Shown here: positions 33,822-43,773 of the stretch, one piece after another
How positions within the stretch are numbered: the stretch's first letter is position 1
Layout: every line of letters starts with the position of its first letter
DNA from: JBDSGC01 sp046594105
GTDB taxonomy: Bacteria; Acidobacteriota; Thermoanaerobaculia; Gp7-AA8
NCBI GenBank assembly: GCA_046594105.1
Contig: JBKJQB010000010.1
Location: 1 to 64,000 of the forward strand
Direction of reading: 5' to 3'
DNA: 64,000 bases
Translations under genes and position numbers: made by a program
Notes under the pieces: generated by a model
Told to the model about the DNA's origin: nothing
Database searches by the model: none
The model's input: the letters and a program-made list of their open reading frames with translations, nothing else

Positions 33822-34832
33822 ATGACCATCATCCGAGTCACCGTCCTGAGCGGAGATGCCATCCGTCAGGGAGGCGTAGAGCTAATCGATGGATGGAGCT
33901 CCGACGGCGCGGAGAAGTTGTGGGTCGATATCCAGGAGCCGACGGAGGCCGATCTCGAAGCGCTCCTGGAAAAGCGTTTCGGCTTCCACGAGCTGGCGGC
34001 GGAAGACAGCATGTCCACCACCACCCTGCCGAAATACGACCGCTTCAAGAACTACGACTTCTTCATCTTCCGCGCGGTCGACGTCAATCTCAACGACCAC
34101 GGTTCGCAGACGTACAAGCTGGCTGCGTTTCTCGCAGCCAATTTTCTCTTCACGGTTCACCGCGAGCCGATGCTCGCAGTCGACGACGTGACGAAACGAC
34201 TTCCGGCCGACCGGCGGATTCTTGGCAACGGAACGGATTTTCTGCTCTACGCCATCGTGGACCAGATGGTGGATGCGCATTTTCCTCTGCTGGAGCGAAT
34301 CGAAGAGTGCGTCGACACACTGCAGGAAACCATTTTCCAGTCCGCCAGGCCCGAGCATCTCGATGAGTTGCTCCACCTCAAGCGCGACATCAACGTCCTC
34401 CGACGCCAATCGATGCCCCAGCGCGAGCTGCTCAATCAGCTCTCACGCGGCGATGCGCAGTTCATCGCCAGCGATCACCTCATCTATTTTCGAGACCTGT
34501 ACGACCACATGTTCCGGATCAGCGAAACCATCGATGTGGAGCGCGACATGATGGCCGGCACCATGGAGGCCTACCTCTCCGTGGTGGCCAACCGGACCAA
34601 CGAGATCATGAAGGTGCTGACCGTCTTCTCCGCGATTATGCTGCCGCTGACGCTCATCGCCGGCGTCTACGGGATGAACTTCGCCCTCCTTCCCGAGTTG
34701 CACTGGCGCTTTGGATACTGGTACGCCCTTGGCCTGATGGCCACCACGGCCAGCTTCATGCTCTTCTGGTTCTGGCGGCGCGGATGGATTGGACAGGGCA
34801 CCTCAGAATCGACGTTTCGGAAACGCCCCTGA
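33822..34832 (+). CDS. corA: CorA-family magnesium/cobalt transporter
   Basis: 336 residues. A large cytosolic N-terminal domain is followed by a long helix and two C-terminal membrane helices, between which is VYGMNFALLPEL with the GMN signature of CorA channels. Takes up Mg2+ (and Co2+/Ni2+) driven by membrane potential. Start ATG 33822, with no obvious strong Shine-Dalgarno. It follows the DUF11 gene by 33 bases, but there is no functional link evident. Confidence 0.92.
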   Translation: MTIIRVTVLSGDAIRQGGVELIDGWSSDGAEKLWVDIQEPTEADLEALLEKRFGFHELAAEDSMSTTTLPKYDRFKNYDFFIFRAVDVNLNDHGSQTYKLAAFLAANFLFTVHREPMLAVDDVTKRLPADRRILGNGTDFLLYAIVDQMVDAHFPLLERIEECVDTLQETIFQSARPEHLDELLHLKRDINVLRRQSMPQRELLNQLSRGDAQFIASDHLIYFRDLYDHMFRISETIDVERDMMAGTMEAYLSVVANRTNEIMKVLTVFSAIMLPLTLIAGVYGMNFALLPELHWRFGYWYALGLMATTASFMLFWFWRRGWIGQGTSESTFRKRP

Positions 34833-35007
34833 TCGCCGGATGGGATTTGAGCGACCTGCGGAACCTGCCGCGAAGTCAGGGGCAACCTTTCGACGACTGG
34901 AACAACTTCGTAACGCCACCCCGGCATGACTCACGATAAAAAGCTGATCGGGACTCTCTTCCTATCCCGCCAACGCCCCGCCCGCTATTTGAGAGGATTC
35001 CGCCATC

Positions 35008-36525
35008 ATTTCTGACCCGTTCATCCAGAGACTCCAGCCGGAGGCACCAGCGCGTCAGAAGAGGGCGAGCGGCCCGCGATCGTCCCGGCCATGGCCGATC
35101 TTCCTCGCGCTCGCAGCCCTCGCCTGCGGCTGCACCACGGTCCGTTCCCGAGTCGACCAGGCTCGCCAGCCGGATGCGGGGAGCACTTCCTCCTCTCCCG
35201 CCCAGCCTTGGATACTACCGGCCGGCGCGCTTCCCCCACGCCACTCTTATCCATCGACAACCGCGCAACTCCCTGCCGGTCTGAAACCGGGGATGCCGGT
35301 CTCTCTCGCGCAGATCGTCGATGTCGCGCTGGCCAACAATCCGTCGACCCGGATCGCCTGGCTGCAGGCGCGCGCGGCGCAGGAGGAGGTGGGCAGCCGG
35401 CGCGCGGCGTGGCTGCCCGAAGTCGACCTCAACGGATCGCTGGTCCGTTCACGATCTGCTGCGCAGCCCGGCCGCCCGAGCACCACCCAGACCACCTTCG
35501 GTCCGTCGGTCGCCCTCAGTCTGCTGCTGTTCGATTTCGGTGGCCGGACCGCTCAGGTCGACGAGGCGCGTGCGGCGTTGATCTCGGCGAATCTTCTTCA
35601 CAATCAGAGCATCCAGGACGTCCTCCTTCGTGCGGAAACCGCGTACTACCGCGTGCTCGATGGCATCGCCCTTCTGGCCGCTCAGGATTCCACCATCAAG
35701 GAACGCCAGGCGTTTCTCGATGCGGCGGAAGCGCGGCACCGCGCCGGTGTCTCCACCATCGCCGACGTTCTGCAGGCGCGGACCGCGCTCTCCCAGGCGA
35801 TGCTTGCTCGGGAGACGATCGAAGGGAATCTGCGAACCGCCGAGGGCCAGCTGGCTGCGGCGATGGGCCTATCGCCTGCTGTCCGCTTCGAGCTCGGAAG
35901 TCTGCCGCTGGAAGTCCCGGCCCTTGAGATCGAAAGCGCAGTGGAAGAACTCCTTGGGAACGCCGCGGTCAAGCGTCCCAACCTCAATGCGGCGCGGGCC
36001 GACGTCATGGCCGCCGAGGCCCGCTTGAAGGAAGTGCGCGCGCAAGGCCTGCCCTCCGTCAGTCTTTCCACTTCCGCCGGTCGTGTGTCCACTGGTGGCT
36101 CCGCCTCCGGCAGTCTGGGATATTCAGCCGGTGTCTTCGTTCGCTGGCCAATTTTCAGCGGCTTCCGGAACACCTACGACCTTCGTCAGGCTCAACTCCG
36201 TGTGGAAGCACAACGCGAGAATGCGCGGCGTGTGGAACAGGATGTGAGTCTCGAGGTGTGGACCAGCTATCACGCTCTGCAGACCGCGTCCCAGCGGCTG
36301 GTCACGGTGCGCGACCTGCTCAAAAGCGCGCAGGAATCCGTGGATGTCGCCTCGGGACGGTATCGCGCCGGCGTGGGAAGCGTGATCGACCTGCTCACTG
36401 CGGAGGCCGCACTGGAAACTGCTCGCGCTGAGGAAGTCCGGGCGCGGACCGACTGGTTTCTCTCCCTGGCCCGGCTTGCTCACGACACCGGGACACTCAC
36501 TCCCGATACCATCCAAGGAAAATGA
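35008..36525 (+). CDS. TolC-family outer-membrane efflux lipoprotein
   Basis: From MPVSLAQIVDVALANNPSTR (ATG 35293) the OEP/TolC repeats run to the stop (410 residues). But the same frame is open back to 35008 and encodes a lipoprotein signal: basic residues, then WPIFLALAALACGCTT with a lipobox (LAC), as in NodT-type outer-membrane factors. No ATG, GTG or TTG exists in that extension. ATT 35008 or ATC 35005, about 8-11 bases after GAGAGG, could be the start, giving 505 residues, the usual family length. Overlaps the next gene as ATGA. Forms the outer channel of the RND pump. Confidence 0.8.
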   Translation: MSDPFIQRLQPEAPARQKRASGPRSSRPWPIFLALAALACGCTTVRSRVDQARQPDAGSTSSSPAQPWILPAGALPPRHSYPSTTAQLPAGLKPGMPVSLAQIVDVALANNPSTRIAWLQARAAQEEVGSRRAAWLPEVDLNGSLVRSRSAAQPGRPSTTQTTFGPSVALSLLLFDFGGRTAQVDEARAALISANLLHNQSIQDVLLRAETAYYRVLDGIALLAAQDSTIKERQAFLDAAEARHRAGVSTIADVLQARTALSQAMLARETIEGNLRTAEGQLAAAMGLSPAVRFELGSLPLEVPALEIESAVEELLGNAAVKRPNLNAARADVMAAEARLKEVRAQGLPSVSLSTSAGRVSTGGSASGSLGYSAGVFVRWPIFSGFRNTYDLRQAQLRVEAQRENARRVEQDVSLEVWTSYHALQTASQRLVTVRDLLKSAQESVDVASGRYRAGVGSVIDLLTAEAALETARAEEVRARTDWFLSLARLAHDTGTLTPDTIQGK

Positions 36526-37691
36526 ACGCGATGAGATTCATCGGTCCGCTGATTTCCGAGCCCAGCCCGTCCTCGGAATCGAATCCCAGGTTCCCTGCCC
36601 GACACTCGTTCCTGCTGATGGGAGCCGCCCTGGGGAGCCTGATCCTATCGGCCTGCGACAAGCCGAAGCCCAAGCCGCCAGAGGAACGCGTTCCGGTGAC
36701 GGTGGCGGTGGCCCAGATGCGGGACGTCCCCCTGCAGATCCGGGTGATCGGCAGCGTGCAGGCCATCTCTACGGTGGCCGTGCGAGCACAGGTTGGTGGC
36801 CAGCTGACCCAGGTTCACTTCCGCGAAGGGCAGGATGTCCGCAGGGGACAGCCGCTGTTCACCATCGATTCGCGCCCGTACCGATCGGCGCTGGCCGCAG
36901 CAGAGGCGAATCTTGCACGCGATCAGGCGCAGTTGCGGAACGCCGAATCGGAAGCCTCCCGTTACGCGGGACTGGTCAAGAAGGACTACGTCACGCGGGA
37001 GGAGTACGAAAAGATCACCACCGGCGCTGAAGCCGCGCGGGCCGTGGTGGCGGCCGATCGGGCAGCCATTGAAAACGCCCGTCTGCAACTCTCCTACTCC
37101 GACATCCGATCGCCCATCGACGGACGCACCGGCAGCCTGCAGCTTCAGGCTGGAAACCTCGTTCGCGCCAACGACGCCAATCCCCTGGTCACCATCCTCC
37201 AGATCGCTCCCGTCTACGTCGACTTCGCGGTGCCGGAATCGCAGCTCGGCGACCTTCGCTCGCGAGGCCTGGGGAACGTACCGGTGACCGCCTCTCCGCA
37301 GGGGAGCGGAAAGGTGGTCGATGGCGGTCACCTGACCTTCGTCGACAACGCCGTCGACACGGCCACCGGCACCATTCATGTGAAAGCGACGTTCCCCAAT
37401 CAGGATCGCTCTCTGTGGCCTGGTCAGTTTGTGAATGTAGCCATGACTCTGTCCAGTCGCGCAAACGCGGTGCTCATCCCCTCGCAGGCTGTGCAGTCGG
37501 GTCAGAAGGGACAATATGTTTACGTCGTCATGGAGGGCGGAAGCGTCGAGATGCGTTCCGTCTCTGTGTTTCGCGCCGTCGATCAGGAGTCGATCATCGA
37601 TCACGGGGTGTCGGCCGGCGAACGCGTGGTCACGGACGGCCAGTTACGCCTTTCGCCGAAGAGCAAAGTCGACATCAAGGGCGGGGCGTGA
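36522..37691 (+). CDS. RND efflux periplasmic adaptor (membrane-fusion lipoprotein)
   Basis: 389 residues. A lipobox (LGSLILSACDK) lies unusually deep, at about residue 43, after a 28-residue N-terminal extension; a start nearer MGAALG (around residue 33) is possible. Lipoyl half-motifs VRAQVGGQLTQVHFREGQDV and SPIDGRTGSLQLQAGNLVRA enclose a helical hairpin. The beta-barrel and membrane-proximal domains follow (AVLIPSQAVQSGQKGQYVYV). Links the inner-membrane pump encoded next to the TolC-type channel encoded before. Mdt/Acr-type. Confidence 0.92.
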   Translation: MNAMRFIGPLISEPSPSSESNPRFPARHSFLLMGAALGSLILSACDKPKPKPPEERVPVTVAVAQMRDVPLQIRVIGSVQAISTVAVRAQVGGQLTQVHFREGQDVRRGQPLFTIDSRPYRSALAAAEANLARDQAQLRNAESEASRYAGLVKKDYVTREEYEKITTGAEAARAVVAADRAAIENARLQLSYSDIRSPIDGRTGSLQLQAGNLVRANDANPLVTILQIAPVYVDFAVPESQLGDLRSRGLGNVPVTASPQGSGKVVDGGHLTFVDNAVDTATGTIHVKATFPNQDRSLWPGQFVNVAMTLSSRANAVLIPSQAVQSGQKGQYVYVVMEGGSVEMRSVSVFRAVDQESIIDHGVSAGERVVTDGQLRLSPKSKVDIKGGA

Positions 37692-37782
37692 GCGGGGCGC
37701 AGCAAACAGCAGCGACCTTTGAAGCGAGGTTTCCCCGCGCAGAAGACTCCACGCCGTGCCACTGCATCCTGAGGGCGGCGTC

Positions 37783-40700
37783 ATGAACATCTCCGCGTTC
37801 TTCATCAAACGCCCGGTCATGACCACGCTGGTGATGCTGGCCATCATCGTCTTCGGCGTGATGGCATATCACCAGCTGCCGGTGAGCGATCTGCCCAATG
37901 TCGACTTCCCGACCATTCAGGTCTCGGCCTCGCTGCCCGGCGCCAGTCCGGAGACGATGGCGGCATCGGTGGCCACTCCGCTGGAGCGGCAGTTCTCGAC
38001 CATCGCCGGGCTGGACTCCATGAACTCCGCCTCCGCGCTGGGGACGACCTCCATCACCCTGCAGTTCAATCTCTCCCGGGACCTCGATGCCGCTGCCCAG
38101 GACGTGCAGGCCGCCATCGCAGCCGCTGCCAGGCAGCTGCCGCCGAACATGCCCTCGCCTCCTTCCTACAACAAGGTCAATCCCGCGGACTCGCCGGTGA
38201 TTTACCTTGCCCTGACCTCGGACACGCTACCGCTCTACCAGCTCGACGAGTACGCCGAAACGATGATGGCGCAGCGGATCTCCACCATCCAGGGCGTCGC
38301 TCAGGTGCAGGTGTACGGTGCGCAGAAATACGCGGTGCGGGTGCAGCTCGATCCGCGCGAGATCGCCACCCGTGGCATCGGGATCGATGAGGTTGCCGCC
38401 GCACTGCGCAGCAGCAACGTCAACCTGCCCACCGGCGTGCTCAATGGTCCCTACACTGCGTATACCGTTCAGGCCAACGGTCAGCTTTTCCGGGCCGAGG
38501 ACTACCGGCGCATCACGGTGGCCTATCGCAACGGCGCACCGGTCCATCTCGGAGAGCTGGGCCGCGTGCTCGACGACGTGGAGAACGACCAGACCGCCGC
38601 CTGGTTCCGCGACAAACGCGGCTTCGTGCTTGCGGTGCAGAAGCAGCCCGGCACCAACGCGGTCGAGGTCTCCGACCGCGTGCGAGCGCTTCTGCCGACC
38701 TTCCGCAGGGAGTTGCCGGCGTCGGTCCACCTGGACATTCACCGCGACCGCGCCGAGTCCATCCGAGCCTCGGTGGGAGACGTGAAGTTCACACTCGTCC
38801 TGACGCTCTTCCTGGTGATCCTGGTGATCTTCCTCTTCCTTCGGAACGTCTCCGCCACGGTGATTCCCAGCCTGGCCCTGCCACTGTCAATCGTGGCCAC
38901 CTTCGGGGTGATGTACCTATTCGATTACTCGCTCGACAACCTCTCGCTGATGGCACTGACACTCTCGGTAGGCTTCGTGGTCGACGACGCCATCGTCATG
39001 CTCGAGAACATCGTTCGGCACATGGAGATGGGCGAGCCACCTCTGACTGCGGCATTGAACGGGTCGAAGGAAATCGGATTCACCATCATCTCCATGACCA
39101 TCTCCCTCGCCGCGGTGTTCATCCCCATCCTGTTCATGGGCGGGATTCTGGGGCGGCTGTTTCACGAGTTTGCGGTAACCATCGGCGCCGCGATTCTGGT
39201 TTCCGGCTTCGTCTCGCTTTCGCTCACACCGCTGCTGGCGGCGAAGTTTCTGCGCCCACCCGGGAAGGAGCAGCACGGACGCCTCTACCAGAGCACCGAG
39301 CGATTCTTCGACTGGATGCTGCACAGCTACGAGCGCGGCCTGAAGACGGCCCTGCGCTTCCGCGCCCTGACCATGCTGATCTCCGCGATCATCCTGGCGG
39401 CGACCGTGTGGTTGTTCACGGCCGTACCCAAAGGCTTCATTCCGAACGAGGATGCCAGCGAGGTGCGCATCAGCCTGGAAGCCGCGCAGGGGATCTCCTT
39501 CCCCGATCTGGTGCGCCATCAGCTGCAGGCCATGGCCATCGTCATCCGGGACCCGAACGTGGCCACGTTCTTCTCCTTTGCCGGAGGCCGCGGCGGCGCG
39601 TCCAATACGGGCCTCATCTCGCTGCGTCTGGTGCCGAGATCGAAGCGCGTCTCCATCGATCAGGTGATCGCCGGACTACGGCCGAAGCTCAACGCCATTC
39701 CTGGACTGAGGGTCACCCTGCAGAACCCGCCGCCCATCCGGCTGGGCGGCCGGCAAGCCAATTCGCAATATCAGTACACGCTGCAATCGTCCGACACTGC
39801 AGCGCTGTATCCCGCCGGTCAGGAGATGCTCGACAGGATGCGCAAGCTCCCCGGCTTCGAGGACGTCAGTACCGATCTGCTGCTGCGCAACCCCACCGTC
39901 GGAGTGAACATCGATCGCGACCGGATCGCCGCTCTGGGGTTGAACATGCAGCAGGTCCAGGACGCCCTGTTCTCTGCGTACGGCACTCGCCAGATCTCCA
40001 CCATCTACGCGCCCACCAACGCGTACGCGGTCATCATGGAGCTCGATCCGAAATACCAGACCGGTCCGCAGGCCCTGTCCATGCTCTACGTCCGCGCGCC
40101 CTCTGGCGAGATGATCCCGCTGTCCACTCTGGCGAAGTTCGTCCCCACCTACGGACCCACCTCGGTCAACCACTCCGGGCAGCTGCCGTCGGTGACCATC
40201 TCCTTCAACCTCAAGCCCGGAGTGTCCCTCGGCGAGGCCGTGGACGCCGTCAACAAGACCGCAAAGGCGACGCTCCCGTCTTCCGTCACCACGGCGTTCC
40301 AGGGCACCGCTCAGGCCTTCCAGTCCTCACTCCAGGGACTGGGACTGCTGCTGCTCATCGCCATCGCGGTCATCTACCTGGTCCTGGGCATCCTCTACGA
40401 AAGCTTCATCCATCCGCTGACCATTCTCTCGGCGCTGCCCTTTGCGGGATTCGGGGCGTTGCTCACGCTGATGATCTTCCGCGTCGATCTCTCGATCTAC
40501 GCCTTCGTCGGAATCATCATGCTGGTGGGGCTGGTCAAGAAAAACGGGATCATGATGGTCGACTTCGCCATCGAAGCCGAGAAGAACGGCGCGTCGCCGG
40601 AACAGGCGATTTACGAAGCCTGCGTGGTGCGCTTCCGTCCGATCATGATGACCACCATGGCCGCTCTCATGGGCACCCTGCCGATCGCCGTGGGGTTTGG

Positions 40701-40905
40701 CGCTGGCGCGGAATCGCGCCGACCCCTGGGCCTCGCCGTCGTCGGGGGCCTGCTGTTCTCACAGACTCTCACCCTGTACGTCACGCCGGTTTTCTACCTG
40801 TACATGGACAAGCTGCACCGGAAGCCGGACGGAAACTCGATCGGCGGGCCCGGCTCCTTGAACGATCTCGAGCTGCTCGCGGAGCCTGAACCGGTCGAGG
40901 TTTGA
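37783..40905 (+). CDS. RND multidrug efflux permease (HAE-1/MdtBC-like)
   Basis: 1040 residues with the twelve-helix RND layout. ISAFFIKRPVMTTLVMLAI is the usual N-terminal helix 1. FVVDDAIVMLENIVRHMEMG carries the two proton-relay Asp residues of helix 4. VGLVKKNGIMMVDFAIEAEK carries the Lys of helix 10. The two porter-domain pairs are complete, and sequence similarity appears closest to MdtB/MdtC. Proton-driven export of hydrophobic compounds is the family function. ATG 37783 begins helix 1; it lies 91 bases after the adaptor, in the same operon. Confidence 0.95.
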   Translation: MNISAFFIKRPVMTTLVMLAIIVFGVMAYHQLPVSDLPNVDFPTIQVSASLPGASPETMAASVATPLERQFSTIAGLDSMNSASALGTTSITLQFNLSRDLDAAAQDVQAAIAAAARQLPPNMPSPPSYNKVNPADSPVIYLALTSDTLPLYQLDEYAETMMAQRISTIQGVAQVQVYGAQKYAVRVQLDPREIATRGIGIDEVAAALRSSNVNLPTGVLNGPYTAYTVQANGQLFRAEDYRRITVAYRNGAPVHLGELGRVLDDVENDQTAAWFRDKRGFVLAVQKQPGTNAVEVSDRVRALLPTFRRELPASVHLDIHRDRAESIRASVGDVKFTLVLTLFLVILVIFLFLRNVSATVIPSLALPLSIVATFGVMYLFDYSLDNLSLMALTLSVGFVVDDAIVMLENIVRHMEMGEPPLTAALNGSKEIGFTIISMTISLAAVFIPILFMGGILGRLFHEFAVTIGAAILVSGFVSLSLTPLLAAKFLRPPGKEQHGRLYQSTERFFDWMLHSYERGLKTALRFRALTMLISAIILAATVWLFTAVPKGFIPNEDASEVRISLEAAQGISFPDLVRHQLQAMAIVIRDPNVATFFSFAGGRGGASNTGLISLRLVPRSKRVSIDQVIAGLRPKLNAIPGLRVTLQNPPPIRLGGRQANSQYQYTLQSSDTAALYPAGQEMLDRMRKLPGFEDVSTDLLLRNPTVGVNIDRDRIAALGLNMQQVQDALFSAYGTRQISTIYAPTNAYAVIMELDPKYQTGPQALSMLYVRAPSGEMIPLSTLAKFVPTYGPTSVNHSGQLPSVTISFNLKPGVSLGEAVDAVNKTAKATLPSSVTTAFQGTAQAFQSSLQGLGLLLLIAIAVIYLVLGILYESFIHPLTILSALPFAGFGALLTLMIFRVDLSIYAFVGIIMLVGLVKKNGIMMVDFAIEAEKNGASPEQAIYEACVVRFRPIMMTTMAALMGTLPIAVGFGAGAESRRPLGLAVVGGLLFSQTLTLYVTPVFYLYMDKLHRKPDGNSIGGPGSLNDLELLAEPEPVEV

Positions 40906-40926
40906 GTTCTCGCCGTCGAGCAAAAA

Positions 40927-41088
40927 TCAGTTGGCTGGGGGAAGGCTTCCGGCAGCAACGGTGGTCGGGCGGCTTTGCCCTCCGTTCCGCCGAGGATTGG
41001 GACGTCGATCATCAAGGGCGGCGGCGGCGGTCACACACCCCATCGCGAAAGGGGTCATGGCAATCACAAACAGCAGAGTTCGGCGCAT
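40927..41088 (-). CDS. Small exported protein or lipoprotein, divergent from groESL
   Basis: 53 residues from ATG 41088, preceded by GATGAGGAGGATC, a strong ribosome-binding site at good spacing. Signal peptide MRRTLLFVIAMTPFAMGCVT with a possible lipobox (AMGC). The remaining 33 residues are Ala/Arg/Pro/Asn-rich with no domain. Below the size cut-off of most gene callers. Reads convergently toward the RND permease, and its upstream region faces the groES promoter. Confidence 0.55.
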   Translation of the reverse strand: MRRTLLFVIAMTPFAMGCVTAAAALDDRRPNPRRNGGQSRPTTVAAGSLPPAN

Positions 41089-41158
41089 GGGGAGATCCTC
41101 CTCATCAACTTACCATTGGGGCCTGAATCGCTGAGTTTCACTCGCGGAATGGGGACTC

Positions 41159-41187
41159 TTGACAGAATTTCTGCCCGGACATATTGT
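41159..41187 (+). promoter_or_regulatory. Sigma70-type promoter of groESL
   Basis: TTGACA at 41159-41164 and TATTGT at 41182-41187, with 17-bp spacing. The predicted start falls inside the CIRCE element. Confidence 0.75.
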
Positions 41188-41213
41188 TAGCACTCTCAGT
41201 GAACGAGTGCTAA
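41187..41213 (+). promoter_or_regulatory. CIRCE operator (HrcA-binding site)
   Basis: TTAGCACTC-N9-GAGTGCTAA, a perfect match to the CIRCE consensus. It covers the transcription start of groESL, so HrcA would block initiation and heat shock would relieve it. hrcA itself is not in the window. Confidence 0.95.
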
Positions 41214-41297
41214 CACAGACCGCTTCCTGAGCCATCAGCAGCACACGCGGCAGATCTGCCGCGCGACCAATCAAAGAGCATCAGCGAAAGGAGATTT

Positions 41298-41594
41298 ATG
41301 GCTTCCATGAAACTGCGTCCCCTCTACGACCGCATCGTGGTCCGGCGGAAGGATGCGAAAGAGCAGGTCCGCGGAGGGATCATCATCCCTGACACCGCGA
41401 AGGAAAAGCCCCAGGAGGCGGAGGTCATCGCCGTGGGAGAAGGAAAGTTTTCTGACGACGGAAAGCGCATGAAGCTCGACGTCAAGAAGGGCGACACGAT
41501 CCTGATCGGGAAGTACTCCGGCACGGAGATCAAGATCGACGACATCGAGTACACCATCCTCCGCGAGGACGAAGTTCTCGCCGTCGTGGACTAA
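41298..41594 (+). CDS. groES: Co-chaperonin GroES
   Basis: 98 residues, normal length. LRPLYDRIVVRRKDAKEQVR followed by GGIIIPDTAKEKPQEAEV is the GroES mobile loop region and roof. Caps GroEL during protein folding. AAAGGAG precedes ATG 41298 by 6 bases. First gene of the CIRCE-controlled operon. Confidence 0.97.
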   Translation: MASMKLRPLYDRIVVRRKDAKEQVRGGIIIPDTAKEKPQEAEVIAVGEGKFSDDGKRMKLDVKKGDTILIGKYSGTEIKIDDIEYTILREDEVLAVVD

Positions 41595-41686
41595 GAGACA
41601 TTCCCCGATCGGCGCTGCTGAGGACGGGACCTTTCCCGCTCCCCTCGACGCCGGCCTGATGCAGACAACAACAAAGGAGAGACACC

Positions 41687-43330
<1,644 letters not shown>

Positions 43331-43355
43331 GAAACGCAGCTCTTCGGAGCGGTGG

Positions 43356-43392
43356 AAAACGGGCGGGCCGAAAGGTCCGCCCGTTTTCTTTT
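43356..43392 (+). terminator. Rho-independent terminator of groESL
   Basis: AAAACGGGCGGGCC-GAAA-GGTCCGCCCGTTTT is a long stem with one mismatch, followed by CTTTT. It lies 26 bases after the groEL stop. Confidence 0.92.
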
Positions 43393-43690
43393 GGAATTCG
43401 GGCCGATCGCTGCCTTCCAACGAGGCGAATTCCCCTTGCTGCATCCGGATCGGCGTCAGTGGCCACAGTTCTTTGGGAGACCCACAAATAGAGTTCCACA
43501 TCTCAACGGGGCGGCCCCCCGGTTCACCGGCGTGAAGACCACACAGCCCAACCGAGCAGCACTCGAGTACTGGGCCACCGGACTGGAGCCTGCCTATCTG
43601 GGAGGCGTTCTGGCGCGGGCACGCTCCGAGGTCTAACGCGACCGCCGAAGCAGACCCAATACTGAGGGTTTGACGGCGGAAGTGGATCAA
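43393..43690. other. Intergenic stretch between the groESL and GGDEF/EAL terminators
   Basis: About 300 bases without a convincing gene. A plus-strand frame ending at 43636 contains TTQPNRAALEYWATGLEPAY, which has ordinary amino-acid content, but its only early start lies inside the groEL terminator and no ribosome-binding site or later start supports it. I regard it as non-coding or a decayed gene end. Confidence 0.5.
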
Positions 43691-43721
43691 AACAAAAGGG
43701 GCAGCGACGAATCGCTGCCCC
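43691..43721 (-). terminator. Rho-independent terminator of the GGDEF/EAL operon
   Basis: GGGGCAGCGA-CGAA-TCGCTGCCCC, a perfect 10-bp stem (plus-strand order); on the minus strand it is followed by a TTTTGTT tract. Confidence 0.9.
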
Positions 43722-43773
43722 TTCGCTACGCGCCGGGACCTCGGAGGAGGCAACCCAGCTACCATCTCCTCGA

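Noticed and set aside
35091..35927. 278-residue frame starting at ATG 35091
   Set aside because: Arg/Gly/Ser-rich shadow of the TolC-type gene; the real signal peptide is one frame away.
43352..43636. 94-residue plus-strand frame after groEL
   Set aside because: Its start lies inside the groEL terminator hairpin, and no later start or domain supports it.
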